A stretch of 64,000 bases of DNA from G963662265 sp963668545 (GTDB taxonomy: Bacteria; Spirochaetota; Spirochaetia; CADAEX01), in contig OY764868.1 in NCBI GenBank assembly GCA_963668545.1, positions 3,720,001 to 3,784,000 of the forward strand, in the 5' to 3' direction. The notes under the pieces were generated by a model, which was not told the origin of the DNA, ran no database searches, and saw only the letters and a list, made by a program, of their open reading frames with translations. The translations under genes were made by a program, and so were the position numbers. Below are positions 43,970 through 52,409 of the stretch, piece after piece. The first letter of the stretch is position 1. The number at the start of each line of letters is the position of its first letter.

Positions 43970-44866
43970 TTATGCTCCCTTAATCAGTTTATGATGTATA
44001 TAGCTGTCAATCAGTTCTGTTATTTCCTCACCGATTCTTCTGAGGTTTTCATGGGAATTCGCCCCTATATGGGGAGTCATTATCACCCTGTCGGATTTAA
44101 GCAGGGGATAATCTGCAGCCGGAGGATCTGCCGGCCATACATCGCTGCAGTAGTAACTGATTTTTTCTTTATTGATATATTCAAGAACATCGTCAGGATT
44201 TATACACGCGGCCCTTGCTGTATTTATTATTACAACCCCGTCTTTCATTTTCTCTATTAGTTCTCTGTTTATAATTTCCTCTGTCATCGGGGTTTGCGGT
44301 ACGTGGATTGATATATAGTCTGCATCTTTAACTGCTTCCTCCAGATTCTTTTTGACAGCTGCATATTCAGACGGAAGTCCGGATTTTCTGTATGCTGATA
44401 TATTCATTCCGAATGCCCCGGCCCTTTTAGCAAGTTCTGTGGCTATATTGCCCATTCCTATGAGGGAAAGGTTTTTTCCGTATAGTTCATTTCTTTTGAG
44501 TTCTTTTTTTATCCATCTGTTCTGTCTCATGCTGCTGTCCCCTTCCATAATTCTGGATGAGACTGCCGCCATAAATGAAAATGCAAGTTCTGCAACAGCT
44601 ATTCCTGATGCTTTAGGCGTGTTTTTCACCACTATGCTTTTAACAGCTGCATATTCTGTATCAATATTGTCGATTCCGACTCCGCCTCTGATAATAAGTT
44701 TCAGATCAGGAGCACTGTCAATAAAATCCCTGGTACATTTTGTTTTGCTTCTTACAAGAACAACTTCCGCTTTTTTCCATGAAGAGGGATCTGTATCAAC
44801 TTTGCCGTATTTTGAGAGCTTCTCAGGCAGATCTTCTGAAAACTGGTCACATATAGTTATATACAT
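43970..44866 (-). CDS. serA: D-3-phosphoglycerate dehydrogenase-like hydroxyacid dehydrogenase
   Basis: This short, 298-residue D-2-hydroxyacid dehydrogenase has GMGNIATELAKRAGA (Rossmann), the catalytic Arg region in NTARAACINPDDV, and the catalytic His in TPHIGANSHEN. It has no ACT or ASB regulatory domain, as in the short bacterial SerA. DUF1015 and Lrp neighbours support a serine role; another D-hydroxyacid substrate is possible. A near-consensus promoter and AAGGAGG precede it. Confidence 0.78.
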   Translation of the reverse strand: MYITICDQFSEDLPEKLSKYGKVDTDPSSWKKAEVVLVRSKTKCTRDFIDSAPDLKLIIRGGVGIDNIDTEYAAVKSIVVKNTPKASGIAVAELAFSFMAAVSSRIMEGDSSMRQNRWIKKELKRNELYGKNLSLIGMGNIATELAKRAGAFGMNISAYRKSGLPSEYAAVKKNLEEAVKDADYISIHVPQTPMTEEIINRELIEKMKDGVVIINTARAACINPDDVLEYINKEKISYYCSDVWPADPPAADYPLLKSDRVIMTPHIGANSHENLRRIGEEITELIDSYIHHKLIKGA

Positions 44867-44886
44867 TATATTCCTCCTTAAAAGTA

Positions 44887-44915
44887 ATTATCGCTCCAAA
44901 TGTTCAGCAAGTCAA
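44887..44915 (-). promoter_or_regulatory. Sigma-70 promoter of the SerA-like gene
   Basis: On the minus strand, TTGACT (44915-44910) and GATAAT (44892-44887) are 17 bp apart, with AAGGAGG a short distance downstream. Confidence 0.75.
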
Positions 44916-45066
44916 TTGTATAATGCGGAAAGACATCAAAATAGGTGCTGAAATATGCATTAAATGCAGAAAAGCAGGAAAGAAAGGATGTAAAAAGCAA
45001 ATATTAACAAATGCAACCCTGTTTGTATTAAGCCGGCTGACTTTCCCCCAGCTTTCAGGACTTTTC

Positions 45067-45112
45067 CCTACATTTTTGTAGGATGGCGCATATTTTTGTA
45101 CATTTTTGTAGG
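45067..45112. promoter_or_regulatory. Tandem palindromes, candidate upstream activating sequence
   Basis: TACATTTTTGTA occurs at 45069-45080 (inside a longer palindrome CCTACA/TGTAGG, 45067-45082) and again at 45099-45110, 30 bp apart. A variant CATATTTTTGTA is at 45089-45100. The 20- and 10-bp steps keep the sites on one face of the helix. The cluster lies about 135-175 bp upstream of the predicted sigma-54 start point, the normal distance for an enhancer-binding activator. Confidence 0.55.
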
Positions 45113-45218
45113 AGGTTATTTGTCTGAAAAACATATAATCAGCATATATCCCTGTCTACTACCTGTTTAATCATGATATCCGGCTGTATACAGGCTGCTG
45201 TTGGCTTGTATGCTGACA

Positions 45219-45234
45219 TGGCACAAATATTGCA
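45219..45234 (+). promoter_or_regulatory. Sigma-54 (RpoN) promoter
   Basis: TGGCACA, four bases, then TTGCA match the RpoN -24/-12 consensus, with GG at 45220-45221 and GC at 45232-45233 exactly 12 bases apart. The predicted start point is near 45245. I saw no other comparable intergenic match in the window. Confidence 0.7.
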
Positions 45235-45359
45235 TTAATATTTCTGCAACTGTTAAAATACAGACAGAGCTGAAATACAGGCTCTGAAAGCGGTGCTGAT
45301 CAGAAGAACAGTGCTGAGAAATTTTACAGGTACATATAGAAGTTCTGGACCAGCTTTTT

Positions 45360-45440
45360 ATGATGTATCTGTTGATTTTGTTCTTAACAGTCTCCTTAAG
45401 TTACCTGGCTCTTTGCTTGTCAAGCAGGGAGCCTTCTTAA
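45360..45440 (+). CDS. Candidate 26-residue hydrophobic peptide
   Basis: A small frame starting ATGATG encodes MMYLLILFLTVSLSYLALCL followed by a short polar tail. Residues 3-20 form a plausible membrane helix, like small membrane proteins or type I toxins. No convincing ribosome site lies before it (GGA is 12 bases upstream), and T-rich DNA can encode such residues by chance. Its end overlaps the terminator hairpin. Confidence 0.22.
   Translation: MMYLLILFLTVSLSYLALCLSSREPS
45407..45433 (+). terminator. Hairpin at the end of the short transcript
   Basis: GGCTCTTTGCTT (45407-45418) pairs with AAGCAGGGAGCC (45422-45433) over 12 bp with two G-U pairs and a 3-base loop. The following TTCTTAAATT is only a modest T-tract. 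Confidence 0.55.
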
Positions 45441-45473
45441 ATTAATAAAGTTTAATGTTACATGCATGATATG

Positions 45474-45503
45474 TTGAAGATTATACTGTAAACAGTATAT
45501 TAT
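45474..45503 (+). promoter_or_regulatory. Promoter of gatCAB-aspS with an 18-bp palindrome
   Basis: A -35-like TTGAAG (45474-45479) and a -10-like TATATT (45496-45501) or TATTAT (45498-45503) flank a perfect palindrome: TATACTGT (45482-45489), AA, ACAGTATA (45492-45499). The palindrome occupies the spacer and would hinder RNA polymerase if bound. Confidence 0.55.
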
Positions 45504-45533
45504 ATTGCAGATCCTAAATAAACAGAGTAAAAA

Positions 45534-45815
45534 ATGCAGAAAGACGAATTGCTTATTACAGCCAGCCTTGCAAGGCTGGAGCTGAGGGAAGACGAAATAG
45601 ACAGGCTTGATGAAGCTGTCTCATCAATGATTGAATACTTTACTGTTATGGATGAAATTGATGTAGATGATCTTGAGCCGACTACACATGCTTTTGTGAG
45701 AGATAACAGGACCCGGGACGATTTATTTTCAGGCGACAGCAGTATGCCTGACAGGCTTATAGAAAATTCCCCTGAAAGGGAAGACCGGTTTATAGTTGTT
45801 CCGAATGTAATATAA
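45534..45815 (+). CDS. gatC: Asp/Glu-tRNA amidotransferase subunit C
   Basis: The 93-residue GatC has the conserved start ITASLARLELREDEI and the VDDLEPTTHAF, RDDLFSGD and IENSPEREDRFIVVPNVI segments. It stabilises GatA in the heterotrimer that amidates mischarged Asp-tRNA(Asn) or Glu-tRNA(Gln). GatA follows 18 bp later. Confidence 0.88.
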   Translation: MQKDELLITASLARLELREDEIDRLDEAVSSMIEYFTVMDEIDVDDLEPTTHAFVRDNRTRDDLFSGDSSMPDRLIENSPEREDRFIVVPNVI

Positions 45816-45833
45816 CAGAGACAGGAGATTCAA

Positions 45834-47231
45834 TTGAGCTGGAATACAATCTGCGGAAGCAGGGAAAATGCTGATAAATACAGAGCCTATATCGGGGAAT
45901 GGGAAAACAGAATCCATTCAATGCTTGAATACCGCGTAGAGCATTGTGAGCAGGGGGAAAACAGGATTTCCGGCAGTTTGCTTTCGGGAATGCCTTTTGC
46001 CGCCAAGGATAATATAGCTGTCAGGGATTTCAAACTTACCTGCGGCTCCAGGATGCTTGAAAATCTGGTTTCCCCCTATGATGCTACTGCTGTAAAAAGG
46101 TTGAAAGAAGCAGGCTGTATTCCTGTTGCAAAGACAAATATGGATGAGTTCGGGATGGGCTCTTCTACCGATAATTCTGCACTTCTGGTTACAAACAATC
46201 CATGGGACACTGATAGGGTTACAGGCGGTTCTAGCGGAGGATCTGCTGCAGCAGTTGCTGCAGGGCTTGTCCCTTTTGCACTTGGATCAGATACAGGGGG
46301 TTCTGTCAGGCAGCCGGCATCTTTCTGCGGCGTTTACGGGCTTAAGCCGACATACGGAGCAGTTTCCAGATTCGGCCTGGTTTCATATGCTTCATCTCTT
46401 GATGTTATTGGTATCATGTCACGTGATATATCAATTATAGAAAATGTCTTCAATGCTGTGAAAGGTCAGGACCTGAATGATCAGACATCAATAGAATACA
46501 GGGATTCCGACAGTCTTTCGCTTGCTGAAAAACCTGTATTCAGCGTTCTGAAAAATCCTGAAGGATTATCATTGGAGGTTGATGAAGCTTACCGTAATGC
46601 GGCAGCTCTCCTCAGGGAGAAAGGGTATGAAGTGAGGGAGATAGAACTTCCTGTACTTGATTATGTTGTTCCGGCCTATTATACAATAGCAACAGCGGAA
46701 GCCAGCGCCAACCTGGCCCGTTACAACGGAGTCAGGTACGGCTACAGGAGCAGTAAAGGGGAAACTCCTTCTGAACTCATGAAAAAGACACGTGATGAGG
46801 GGTTCGGGGATGAGGTCAAACTCAGGATACTGCTCGGCACCTATGTTTTGAGATCAGGATTTCAGGACAGGTATTATGTGAAGGCCCAGAAAATCAGAAC
46901 AAGGATTATGAATGAACTTGATGATGTATTCAGGACATCCGACCTGATTATGCTTCCCTCTTTTCCTGTTCCCGCTTTCAGGCACGGTGATGAAAGCATG
47001 AGCCAGTACCAGCAGAAGGTTGCAGATAAATTTACAGTAACTGCAAACCTTGCAGGAATTCCTGCATTAAGTTTCCCTGCCGGCAATTACAATTCTCTTC
47101 CTGTGGGACTTCAGTTTTTTGCCCCCCGCTATGGAGAAAAGATGCTTCTTGATGCGGCAAGGATTTTTGAAAATGATTACCCTGTAATGAATCCCCAGGG
47201 ATTTAAAACTGCTGAGGAAATTATCGGATAA
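45834..47231 (+). CDS. gatA: Asp/Glu-tRNA amidotransferase subunit A
   Basis: This 465-residue amidase has the Ser-cisSer-Lys triad in AAKDN, GGSSGGSAAAVAAG and DTGGSVRQPASFCG. It releases ammonia from glutamine for the GatB subunit. Translation begins at TTG 45834, set by AGGAG six bases upstream; no in-frame ATG fits. It is slightly short at the N-terminus but complete in all catalytic motifs. Confidence 0.92.
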   Translation: MSWNTICGSRENADKYRAYIGEWENRIHSMLEYRVEHCEQGENRISGSLLSGMPFAAKDNIAVRDFKLTCGSRMLENLVSPYDATAVKRLKEAGCIPVAKTNMDEFGMGSSTDNSALLVTNNPWDTDRVTGGSSGGSAAAVAAGLVPFALGSDTGGSVRQPASFCGVYGLKPTYGAVSRFGLVSYASSLDVIGIMSRDISIIENVFNAVKGQDLNDQTSIEYRDSDSLSLAEKPVFSVLKNPEGLSLEVDEAYRNAAALLREKGYEVREIELPVLDYVVPAYYTIATAEASANLARYNGVRYGYRSSKGETPSELMKKTRDEGFGDEVKLRILLGTYVLRSGFQDRYYVKAQKIRTRIMNELDDVFRTSDLIMLPSFPVPAFRHGDESMSQYQQKVADKFTVTANLAGIPALSFPAGNYNSLPVGLQFFAPRYGEKMLLDAARIFENDYPVMNPQGFKTAEEIIG

Positions 47232-47305
47232 ATCCGGTTAAGGGAACATCAGGCAGGCATCGTAACTGCAAGGTGAAGTAAAAATTAAGCTTTTTGGAGA
47301 AAACA

Positions 47306-48718
47306 GTGTTTGATACATATATAGGACTTGAAATACATATTCAGCTGATTACAGATACAAAGATATTCTGCAGCTGCAGAAACTCATTCGGCGATCCGCC
47401 CAACACCAACATATGCCCGGTATGTATGGGGTATCCCGGAGTTCTTCCTGTTCTCAATAAAGAGGCTGTAAGGAAATCCTATATTATGTGCAGGGCGCTT
47501 AACTGCCATCTCAATGAAAAAGCTGTTTTTGACAGGAAGAACTATTTTTATCCTGACCTCCCGAAGAACTACCAGATTACACAGTTTGAATATCCGTTTG
47601 GAATAAACGGCTATTTTGAAAACGAACTTGACGGAGAGCTTAAGAGGATCAGGATTCATGAGGCCCACCTCGAAGAGGATGCAGGCAAGATGATTCATGA
47701 AGGGCTTTCTTCATACTGTGATTACAACAGGACAGGTACGCCTCTCCTTGAGATAGTGACAGAGCCTGATTTCAGGACAGGTGAGGAGGTTGAGGCTTTT
47801 CTGCAGAATTTCAGAAGGACTGTAAGGTATCTTGGTGTCTGCGACGGCAACATGGAGGAAGGTTCCATGAGGTGTGATGCAAATATCTCAATTAACTTTC
47901 CAGGAAAGGGACTTGGAAGAAAGGTTGAAATAAAGAACCTCAACTCTTCAAGGAATGTGAAACTGGCGCTCCAGTATGAGCAGAAGCGGCAGTGGAAGAT
48001 GCTTAAAAATAATGAGTTTATTATACAGGAAACAAGGCTCTGGGATGATGAAAAAAAACGGACCGAAAGCATGAGGAGCAAGGAGGATGCCAATGATTAC
48101 AGGTATTTTCCGGAACCTGATCTTCCCCCGTATTTCCCTGATGCTGAATTCCTGGATTCAATAGAAAAAGCGCAGGTTGAACTTCCTGTTGCAAGAAAAA
48201 ACAGATTTATATCTGAATATACGCTTACACCCGATTACGCGGAGTTTCTTACAGAAGAGAGGGACCGGGCAGATTTTTACGAATCTGCCTGTACTAATGG
48301 ATGCGACAGCCAGTCAGCTGCTTCATGGCTGAAGGGAGACACAGCAAAAGCCCTGAATGTGAGAAAGAAGAGCATAAATGAAACATTTCTTACTGTGGAA
48401 AGATTTACTGAACTCCTTAAGCTTCTTGAAGAGGGGCGGATAAATAATCCGACAGCAAAAAAAGTCCTGGAAATAATAATTGATGAGGACAAATCGGCTG
48501 AGGAAGTAGTTGCTGAAAACGGCTGGGAGCAGCTGGACAATTCCGAGGAACTTGAAGCGTTTGTTGATAAGGTTTTATCTGAAAACGGTAAAGCCCTTGA
48601 GCAGATTAAATCCGGTGATATGAAACCGGTCGGATTCCTTATAGGCCAGGTAATGAAATTATCAGGCGGCAAGGCGGATCCGAAAAAAGTAAAAGAGATC
48701 ATAACAGGCAGGATATAA
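47306..48718 (+). CDS. gatB: Asp/Glu-tRNA amidotransferase subunit B
   Basis: The 470-residue GatB starts with YIGLEIHIQL. A zinc-binding set CSC...CPVC is in residues 20-45 and the PET112 core includes EGSMRCDANIS. The tail is a YqeY-like domain ending in PKKVKEIITGRI. A GTG at 47306 with GGAG six bases upstream is the preferred start over TTG 47294. AspS begins two bases after its stop. Confidence 0.9.
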   Translation: MFDTYIGLEIHIQLITDTKIFCSCRNSFGDPPNTNICPVCMGYPGVLPVLNKEAVRKSYIMCRALNCHLNEKAVFDRKNYFYPDLPKNYQITQFEYPFGINGYFENELDGELKRIRIHEAHLEEDAGKMIHEGLSSYCDYNRTGTPLLEIVTEPDFRTGEEVEAFLQNFRRTVRYLGVCDGNMEEGSMRCDANISINFPGKGLGRKVEIKNLNSSRNVKLALQYEQKRQWKMLKNNEFIIQETRLWDDEKKRTESMRSKEDANDYRYFPEPDLPPYFPDAEFLDSIEKAQVELPVARKNRFISEYTLTPDYAEFLTEERDRADFYESACTNGCDSQSAASWLKGDTAKALNVRKKSINETFLTVERFTELLKLLEEGRINNPTAKKVLEIIIDEDKSAEEVVAENGWEQLDNSEELEAFVDKVLSENGKALEQIKSGDMKPVGFLIGQVMKLSGGKADPKKVKEIITGRI

Positions 48719-48720
48719 TA

Positions 48721-50496
48721 ATGAAAATCAAAAGAACAGCCACTTGCGGCGAACTTACACTTAAAAATGTTGACCGGACAGTCAGCTTGAGCGGCTGGGT
48801 TGAAAACTACCGTGACCACGGAGGGGTAATTTTTATCGACCTCTTCGACAGATGGGGAATGACACAGGTTGTGTTTGACCCGGAAGTTGCAGGAAAGGAA
48901 GCTCATGAAGCAGCAGGTCACCTTAGAAGTCAGTATGTTGTATCTGTAACAGGAGAAGTCAGGAAAAGGCCTGAAGGGATGGCTAATGACAGGCTTGCAA
49001 CCGGGGAAATCGAAGTCTATGTAAAGGAACTTGAGATCCTCAACAAATCAAAAACCCCTCCTTTTGATATCTATCATTCAGACAGTGTTAACGAGGAAAC
49101 CAGGCTGAAGCACAGATATCTTGATCTTAAGAGGGAAAAACTCCAGAAGTCGATAATATTCAGAAGCAGCATGATGAATACCATCAGAAACTACTTTCAT
49201 GAGGCAGGATTTATTGAAATAGAAACTCCTATTCTCAACAAGTCAACTCCTGAAGGGGCACGTGACTATCTTGTTCCGAGCAGGATTCATCCGGGAAGTT
49301 TTTTTGCTCTTCCCCAGAGCCCCCAGCTGTTCAAGCAGACACTGATGACTTCAGGTTTTGATAAATACTTCCAGATAGCAAAATGCTTCAGGGATGAGGA
49401 CCTCAGGGCAGACAGGCAGCCTGAGTTTACGCAGGTAGATCTTGAAATGTCTTTTGTTGACAGGGATGATGTAATGGGTGTGATTGAAGGGCTTTTCAAG
49501 CTCCTTTTTGAAAAACACCTTGGAAAGAATCTTTCTCTTCCTCTTCAGAGAATCACATACAGTGATGCTATGCTGAAGTACGGCTCAGACGCTCCAGACC
49601 TCAGGTTCGCCCTTGAAATAATTGAGCTTTCAGAAGTTTTCAAGGGAACGGAATTTTCTGTATTTAAAAATGCCCTTTCAAAGAAGGGTGTTGTAAGGGG
49701 TATTAACCTCAAGGGGCTTAGCAGTCAGCTGAGCAGAAAAGATCTTGATTTTATGACAGAGTTTGTAAAACCTTTCAAGGGGAAAGGGGTTGCCTGGATA
49801 AGGATGAATGAAGATGGTCCCCAGTCTCCAATAATAAAGTTCTTTTCTGAAAAGGAAGCTGAAGATCTCTATAAAACAATGAATGCGGAAAAAGGTGATG
49901 TTCTTATCTTCCTTGCAGACAGGGAGAAAATAGTATCACAGTGCCTTTCCGAGCTGAGAAAATATTTCGGGAAAAAGTGCGGCCTTTATACTGATGAAGA
50001 TGTGAGCCTCCTGTGGGTTGTTGATTTCCCGATGTTTGAGCTCAATGACAAGGGCCGTCCTGATGTTCTTCATCATCCGTTTACTGCTCCCAAGCCTGAA
50101 GACCTTGATAAACTTGACAGCGATATCTATGGAATCAGTACCAATGCCTATGATATAGTTCTTAACGGACATGAAGCAGGAGGAGGCAGTATAAGGATTC
50201 ATGACATAGATGTTCAGAAAAAGATACTTGATATTATCGGAATAACTGAAGATGAGGCGGAAACCCAGTTCGGGTTTCTTCTTGATGCGCTCCAGTTCGG
50301 TACCCCCCCGCACGGAGGGATAGCCCTGGGACTTGACCGTATGGTTATGCTCTTCCTCGGCCTTGATTCCATAAGGGATGTAATTGCTTTCCCGAAAACA
50401 CAGAAAGCTACATGTCTTCTTACAGGTGCTCCGACAGAGGTTTCCGATGATCAGCTTTTTGAACTCAGTCTTGAAACGCTGCAGAATGATGAATGA
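48721..50496 (+). CDS. aspS: Aspartyl-tRNA synthetase, non-discriminating type
   Basis: The 591-residue bacterial AspRS has an OB-fold anticodon domain, then class II motifs with FRDEDLRADRQPEFTQVD (motif 2) and HGGIALGLDRMVML (motif 3). It has the GAD insertion expected for the bacterial form. H33 in RDHGGV and G86 in RPEG are the residues typical of AspRS that also charge tRNA(Asn). With gatCAB directly upstream, Asn-tRNA(Asn) probably forms by transamidation. Stop overlaps the next gene by four bases. Confidence 0.88.
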   Translation: MKIKRTATCGELTLKNVDRTVSLSGWVENYRDHGGVIFIDLFDRWGMTQVVFDPEVAGKEAHEAAGHLRSQYVVSVTGEVRKRPEGMANDRLATGEIEVYVKELEILNKSKTPPFDIYHSDSVNEETRLKHRYLDLKREKLQKSIIFRSSMMNTIRNYFHEAGFIEIETPILNKSTPEGARDYLVPSRIHPGSFFALPQSPQLFKQTLMTSGFDKYFQIAKCFRDEDLRADRQPEFTQVDLEMSFVDRDDVMGVIEGLFKLLFEKHLGKNLSLPLQRITYSDAMLKYGSDAPDLRFALEIIELSEVFKGTEFSVFKNALSKKGVVRGINLKGLSSQLSRKDLDFMTEFVKPFKGKGVAWIRMNEDGPQSPIIKFFSEKEAEDLYKTMNAEKGDVLIFLADREKIVSQCLSELRKYFGKKCGLYTDEDVSLLWVVDFPMFELNDKGRPDVLHHPFTAPKPEDLDKLDSDIYGISTNAYDIVLNGHEAGGGSIRIHDIDVQKKILDIIGITEDEAETQFGFLLDALQFGTPPHGGIALGLDRMVMLFLGLDSIRDVIAFPKTQKATCLLTGAPTEVSDDQLFELSLETLQNDE

Positions 50497-51461
50497 TAAA
50501 AAACTGGTTTATTAAAAACTATTTTCTTACAGGAATACTTTCCGCAGTTATTGCGGGAAGTATATTTTCAAAAGCAGTAACAACTTTCAATCCCGGCGGA
50601 AGAACTGTAATGGTACTTGTAATACTCCTGTTCTTTGTGCAGGGATTCAAGCTTCCCACAGAAAATATTATAAAGGGTATTACCAACTACAGACTCCACC
50701 TCTTTACCCAGTCTTTTATATTTATAATTAATCCGCTTTATTTTTATCTTCTTATGAAGATTTTTTCCCCCTTTATCGACAGTAGGATTGTGATAGGAAT
50801 ATATGCCCTTTCAACCCTGCCTACTTCTGTATCAAGCTGTACAGTATTTACAAGTGTTGCACACGGGAATGTTTCAGGAACAATGTTCAATGCAGCTCTT
50901 GCAAATATATCAGGAGTATTTATCTCCCCCCTTCTTATCTCGCTTCTTTTAAGTACCTCTGGAGAATCCCTTCCTGCAGATGAAATTATAAGGATACTTG
51001 TCAGCCTTTTTGTAAAAATGGTTCTTCCCATAATCGGGGGGCAGATTTTCAGGCAGTATGTCAAGAAATTTGCGGAAGAGAACAGAAAAAGGCTGAATAT
51101 ATTATCAAATATTATTATTCTCATTATTCTTCTCTTTGCTATAGCAGGGAGCGGTAAAATGTTTTCCCCTGATAAACTTAAAATACTTGTCTTCCCTTTT
51201 ATTCTGCTTTCTTTTTCCTATCCCTTTGTTCTTTTTCTGGTTTACCTGTCGGGAAAGGCTGCGGGATTTGACAGGGAGGACAGAATCTCTTCAATGTTTA
51301 CAGGTTCCCAGAAAACACTTGCAATGGGGCTTCCTCTTCTTGCGACCTACTTTGCTTCAAAACCGGAGCTGATCGGTTATGCATTAATGCCGGTACTCTT
51401 TTACCAGCCTTACCAGCTGATTGTCTGCGCGCTTCTTGTCAACAGAATAAAAAAGCAGTAA
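50493..51461 (+). CDS. Bile acid:sodium symporter-like transporter (YfeH/SBF-like)
   Basis: This 322-residue protein with nine or ten helices has the SBF-like signature LPTSVSSCTVFTSVAHGN (about 108-125) and a late FTGSQKTLAMGLPLL. The substrate may be an organic acid. It overlaps aspS by ATGA and so shares its transcript, though no functional link to tRNA charging is evident. Confidence 0.8.
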   Translation: MIKNWFIKNYFLTGILSAVIAGSIFSKAVTTFNPGGRTVMVLVILLFFVQGFKLPTENIIKGITNYRLHLFTQSFIFIINPLYFYLLMKIFSPFIDSRIVIGIYALSTLPTSVSSCTVFTSVAHGNVSGTMFNAALANISGVFISPLLISLLLSTSGESLPADEIIRILVSLFVKMVLPIIGGQIFRQYVKKFAEENRKRLNILSNIIILIILLFAIAGSGKMFSPDKLKILVFPFILLSFSYPFVLFLVYLSGKAAGFDREDRISSMFTGSQKTLAMGLPLLATYFASKPELIGYALMPVLFYQPYQLIVCALLVNRIKKQ

Positions 51462-51483
51462 CTTTTCATCTTTTATGATTGTT

Positions 51484-51518
51484 TTTAATCCGTTATTATT
51501 TAAATAAAAAGGATTAAA
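51484..51518 (+). promoter_or_regulatory. Hairpin covering the ribosome site of the SIMPL gene
   Basis: TTTAATCC (51484-51491) pairs with GGATTAAA (51511-51518), whose GGA is the ribosome site, two bases before ATG 51521. The AT-rich stem could act as a temperature-sensitive or structural translation control. Confidence 0.4.
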
Positions 51519-51520
51519 CA

Positions 51521-52258
51521 ATGGAAAATAAAAAAGATATAATTAAAACACAGGCCGGTCTTTTTCTTCTCTCTCTATCGATTATTCTCTCATCTGTTAT
51601 TCTGGGATCAGCATTTTTCAATGCGAGGAATGAAAAAGCGTCTGTTGTTGTGAAAGGTCTTTCGGAGAGGGAAGTGTCTGCTGATCTTTCAGTGTGGGAA
51701 ATTAATTTTTCCGCAGGGGGAAATGATCCTGCCGGGATCCAGGTAAAGATTGAAAAAGACAGGAAAGCTGTAATTGATTTTCTTGAAAATGAAGGATTCT
51801 CATCAGATGAGATTGTATCGGGCAGGCTCCTGATGAATGATAAGCTTGCATACGGATATTACCCGGAAAAGGGGCAGAATTTTGAAAGATACAGTATCAG
51901 GACTTCTGTTATACTCAGAAGCGGCAATGTAGGGCTTGTAGACAGGGTGAGCAGGATGACAGGGGAGCTTGTCAGGCTTGGTGTTGTTTTAAGCGATAAC
52001 TATTCAGGCCCATCATTTCTGTTTACAGGAATTAACTCCATCAAGACTGAAATGCTTGAAGAAGCTGTCAGGAATGCCCGGAAAGCAGCTGATACATTTG
52101 CCGGTAATACAGGAGCCTCTGTAAGGGGAATAAGAACTGCAAATCAGGGGGTTTTTTCCATTCTTCCACGTGACATGACTTCTGCTGCCAGTGAAGAGGA
52201 TCAGATTTATAAAAAAGTGCGGGTTGTGTCCACAATAGAATACTATCTGGAAAATTAA
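51521..52258 (+). CDS. SIMPL-domain (DUF541) periplasmic protein
   Basis: An N-terminal helix (residues 12-34) anchors or exports a 210-residue SIMPL/DUF541 domain: VVVKGLSEREVSADLSVWEI, DRVSRMTGELVRLGV and a closing AVRNARKAADTFAGNTG stretch. The family is widespread, with roles suggested in stress and oxidative protection but no fixed activity. Confidence 0.82.
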   Translation: MENKKDIIKTQAGLFLLSLSIILSSVILGSAFFNARNEKASVVVKGLSEREVSADLSVWEINFSAGGNDPAGIQVKIEKDRKAVIDFLENEGFSSDEIVSGRLLMNDKLAYGYYPEKGQNFERYSIRTSVILRSGNVGLVDRVSRMTGELVRLGVVLSDNYSGPSFLFTGINSIKTEMLEEAVRNARKAADTFAGNTGASVRGIRTANQGVFSILPRDMTSAASEEDQIYKKVRVVSTIEYYLEN

Positions 52259-52409
52259 ATCAGACTTTTCCTGAACAATCCGGAAACAGCTCTATCTGGA
52301 AAAATGTTTTCACATAACTTTATATACGGAAACTTTCTTGACAAATACAGTTTGTGGGATGATCATTTAATTATAACTAATAAATTATTTGTTAAATAAG
52401 GAGTTCCAT

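Larger units (their letters stand above)
45245..45440 (+). ncRNA. Predicted short sigma-54-dependent transcript
   Basis: About 190 bases lie between the sigma-54 promoter and a strong hairpin (45407-45433), with a separate promoter for gatC after it. This suggests an independent small transcript. It could be a small RNA or encode the 26-residue peptide at 45360-45440. An internal hairpin AGAGC/GCTCT occurs at about 45267-45286. No known RNA family is recognised. Confidence 0.35.

Noticed and set aside
44904..45134. 76-residue minus-strand frame between serA and gatC
   Set aside because: It lies over the tandem palindromes and the serA promoter, has no ribosome site and a low-complexity product.
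52259..52409. Fur box upstream of the Fbp-type operon
   Set aside because: AT-rich sequence is present but no convincing GATAATGATAATCATTATC-like match or well-spaced promoter.
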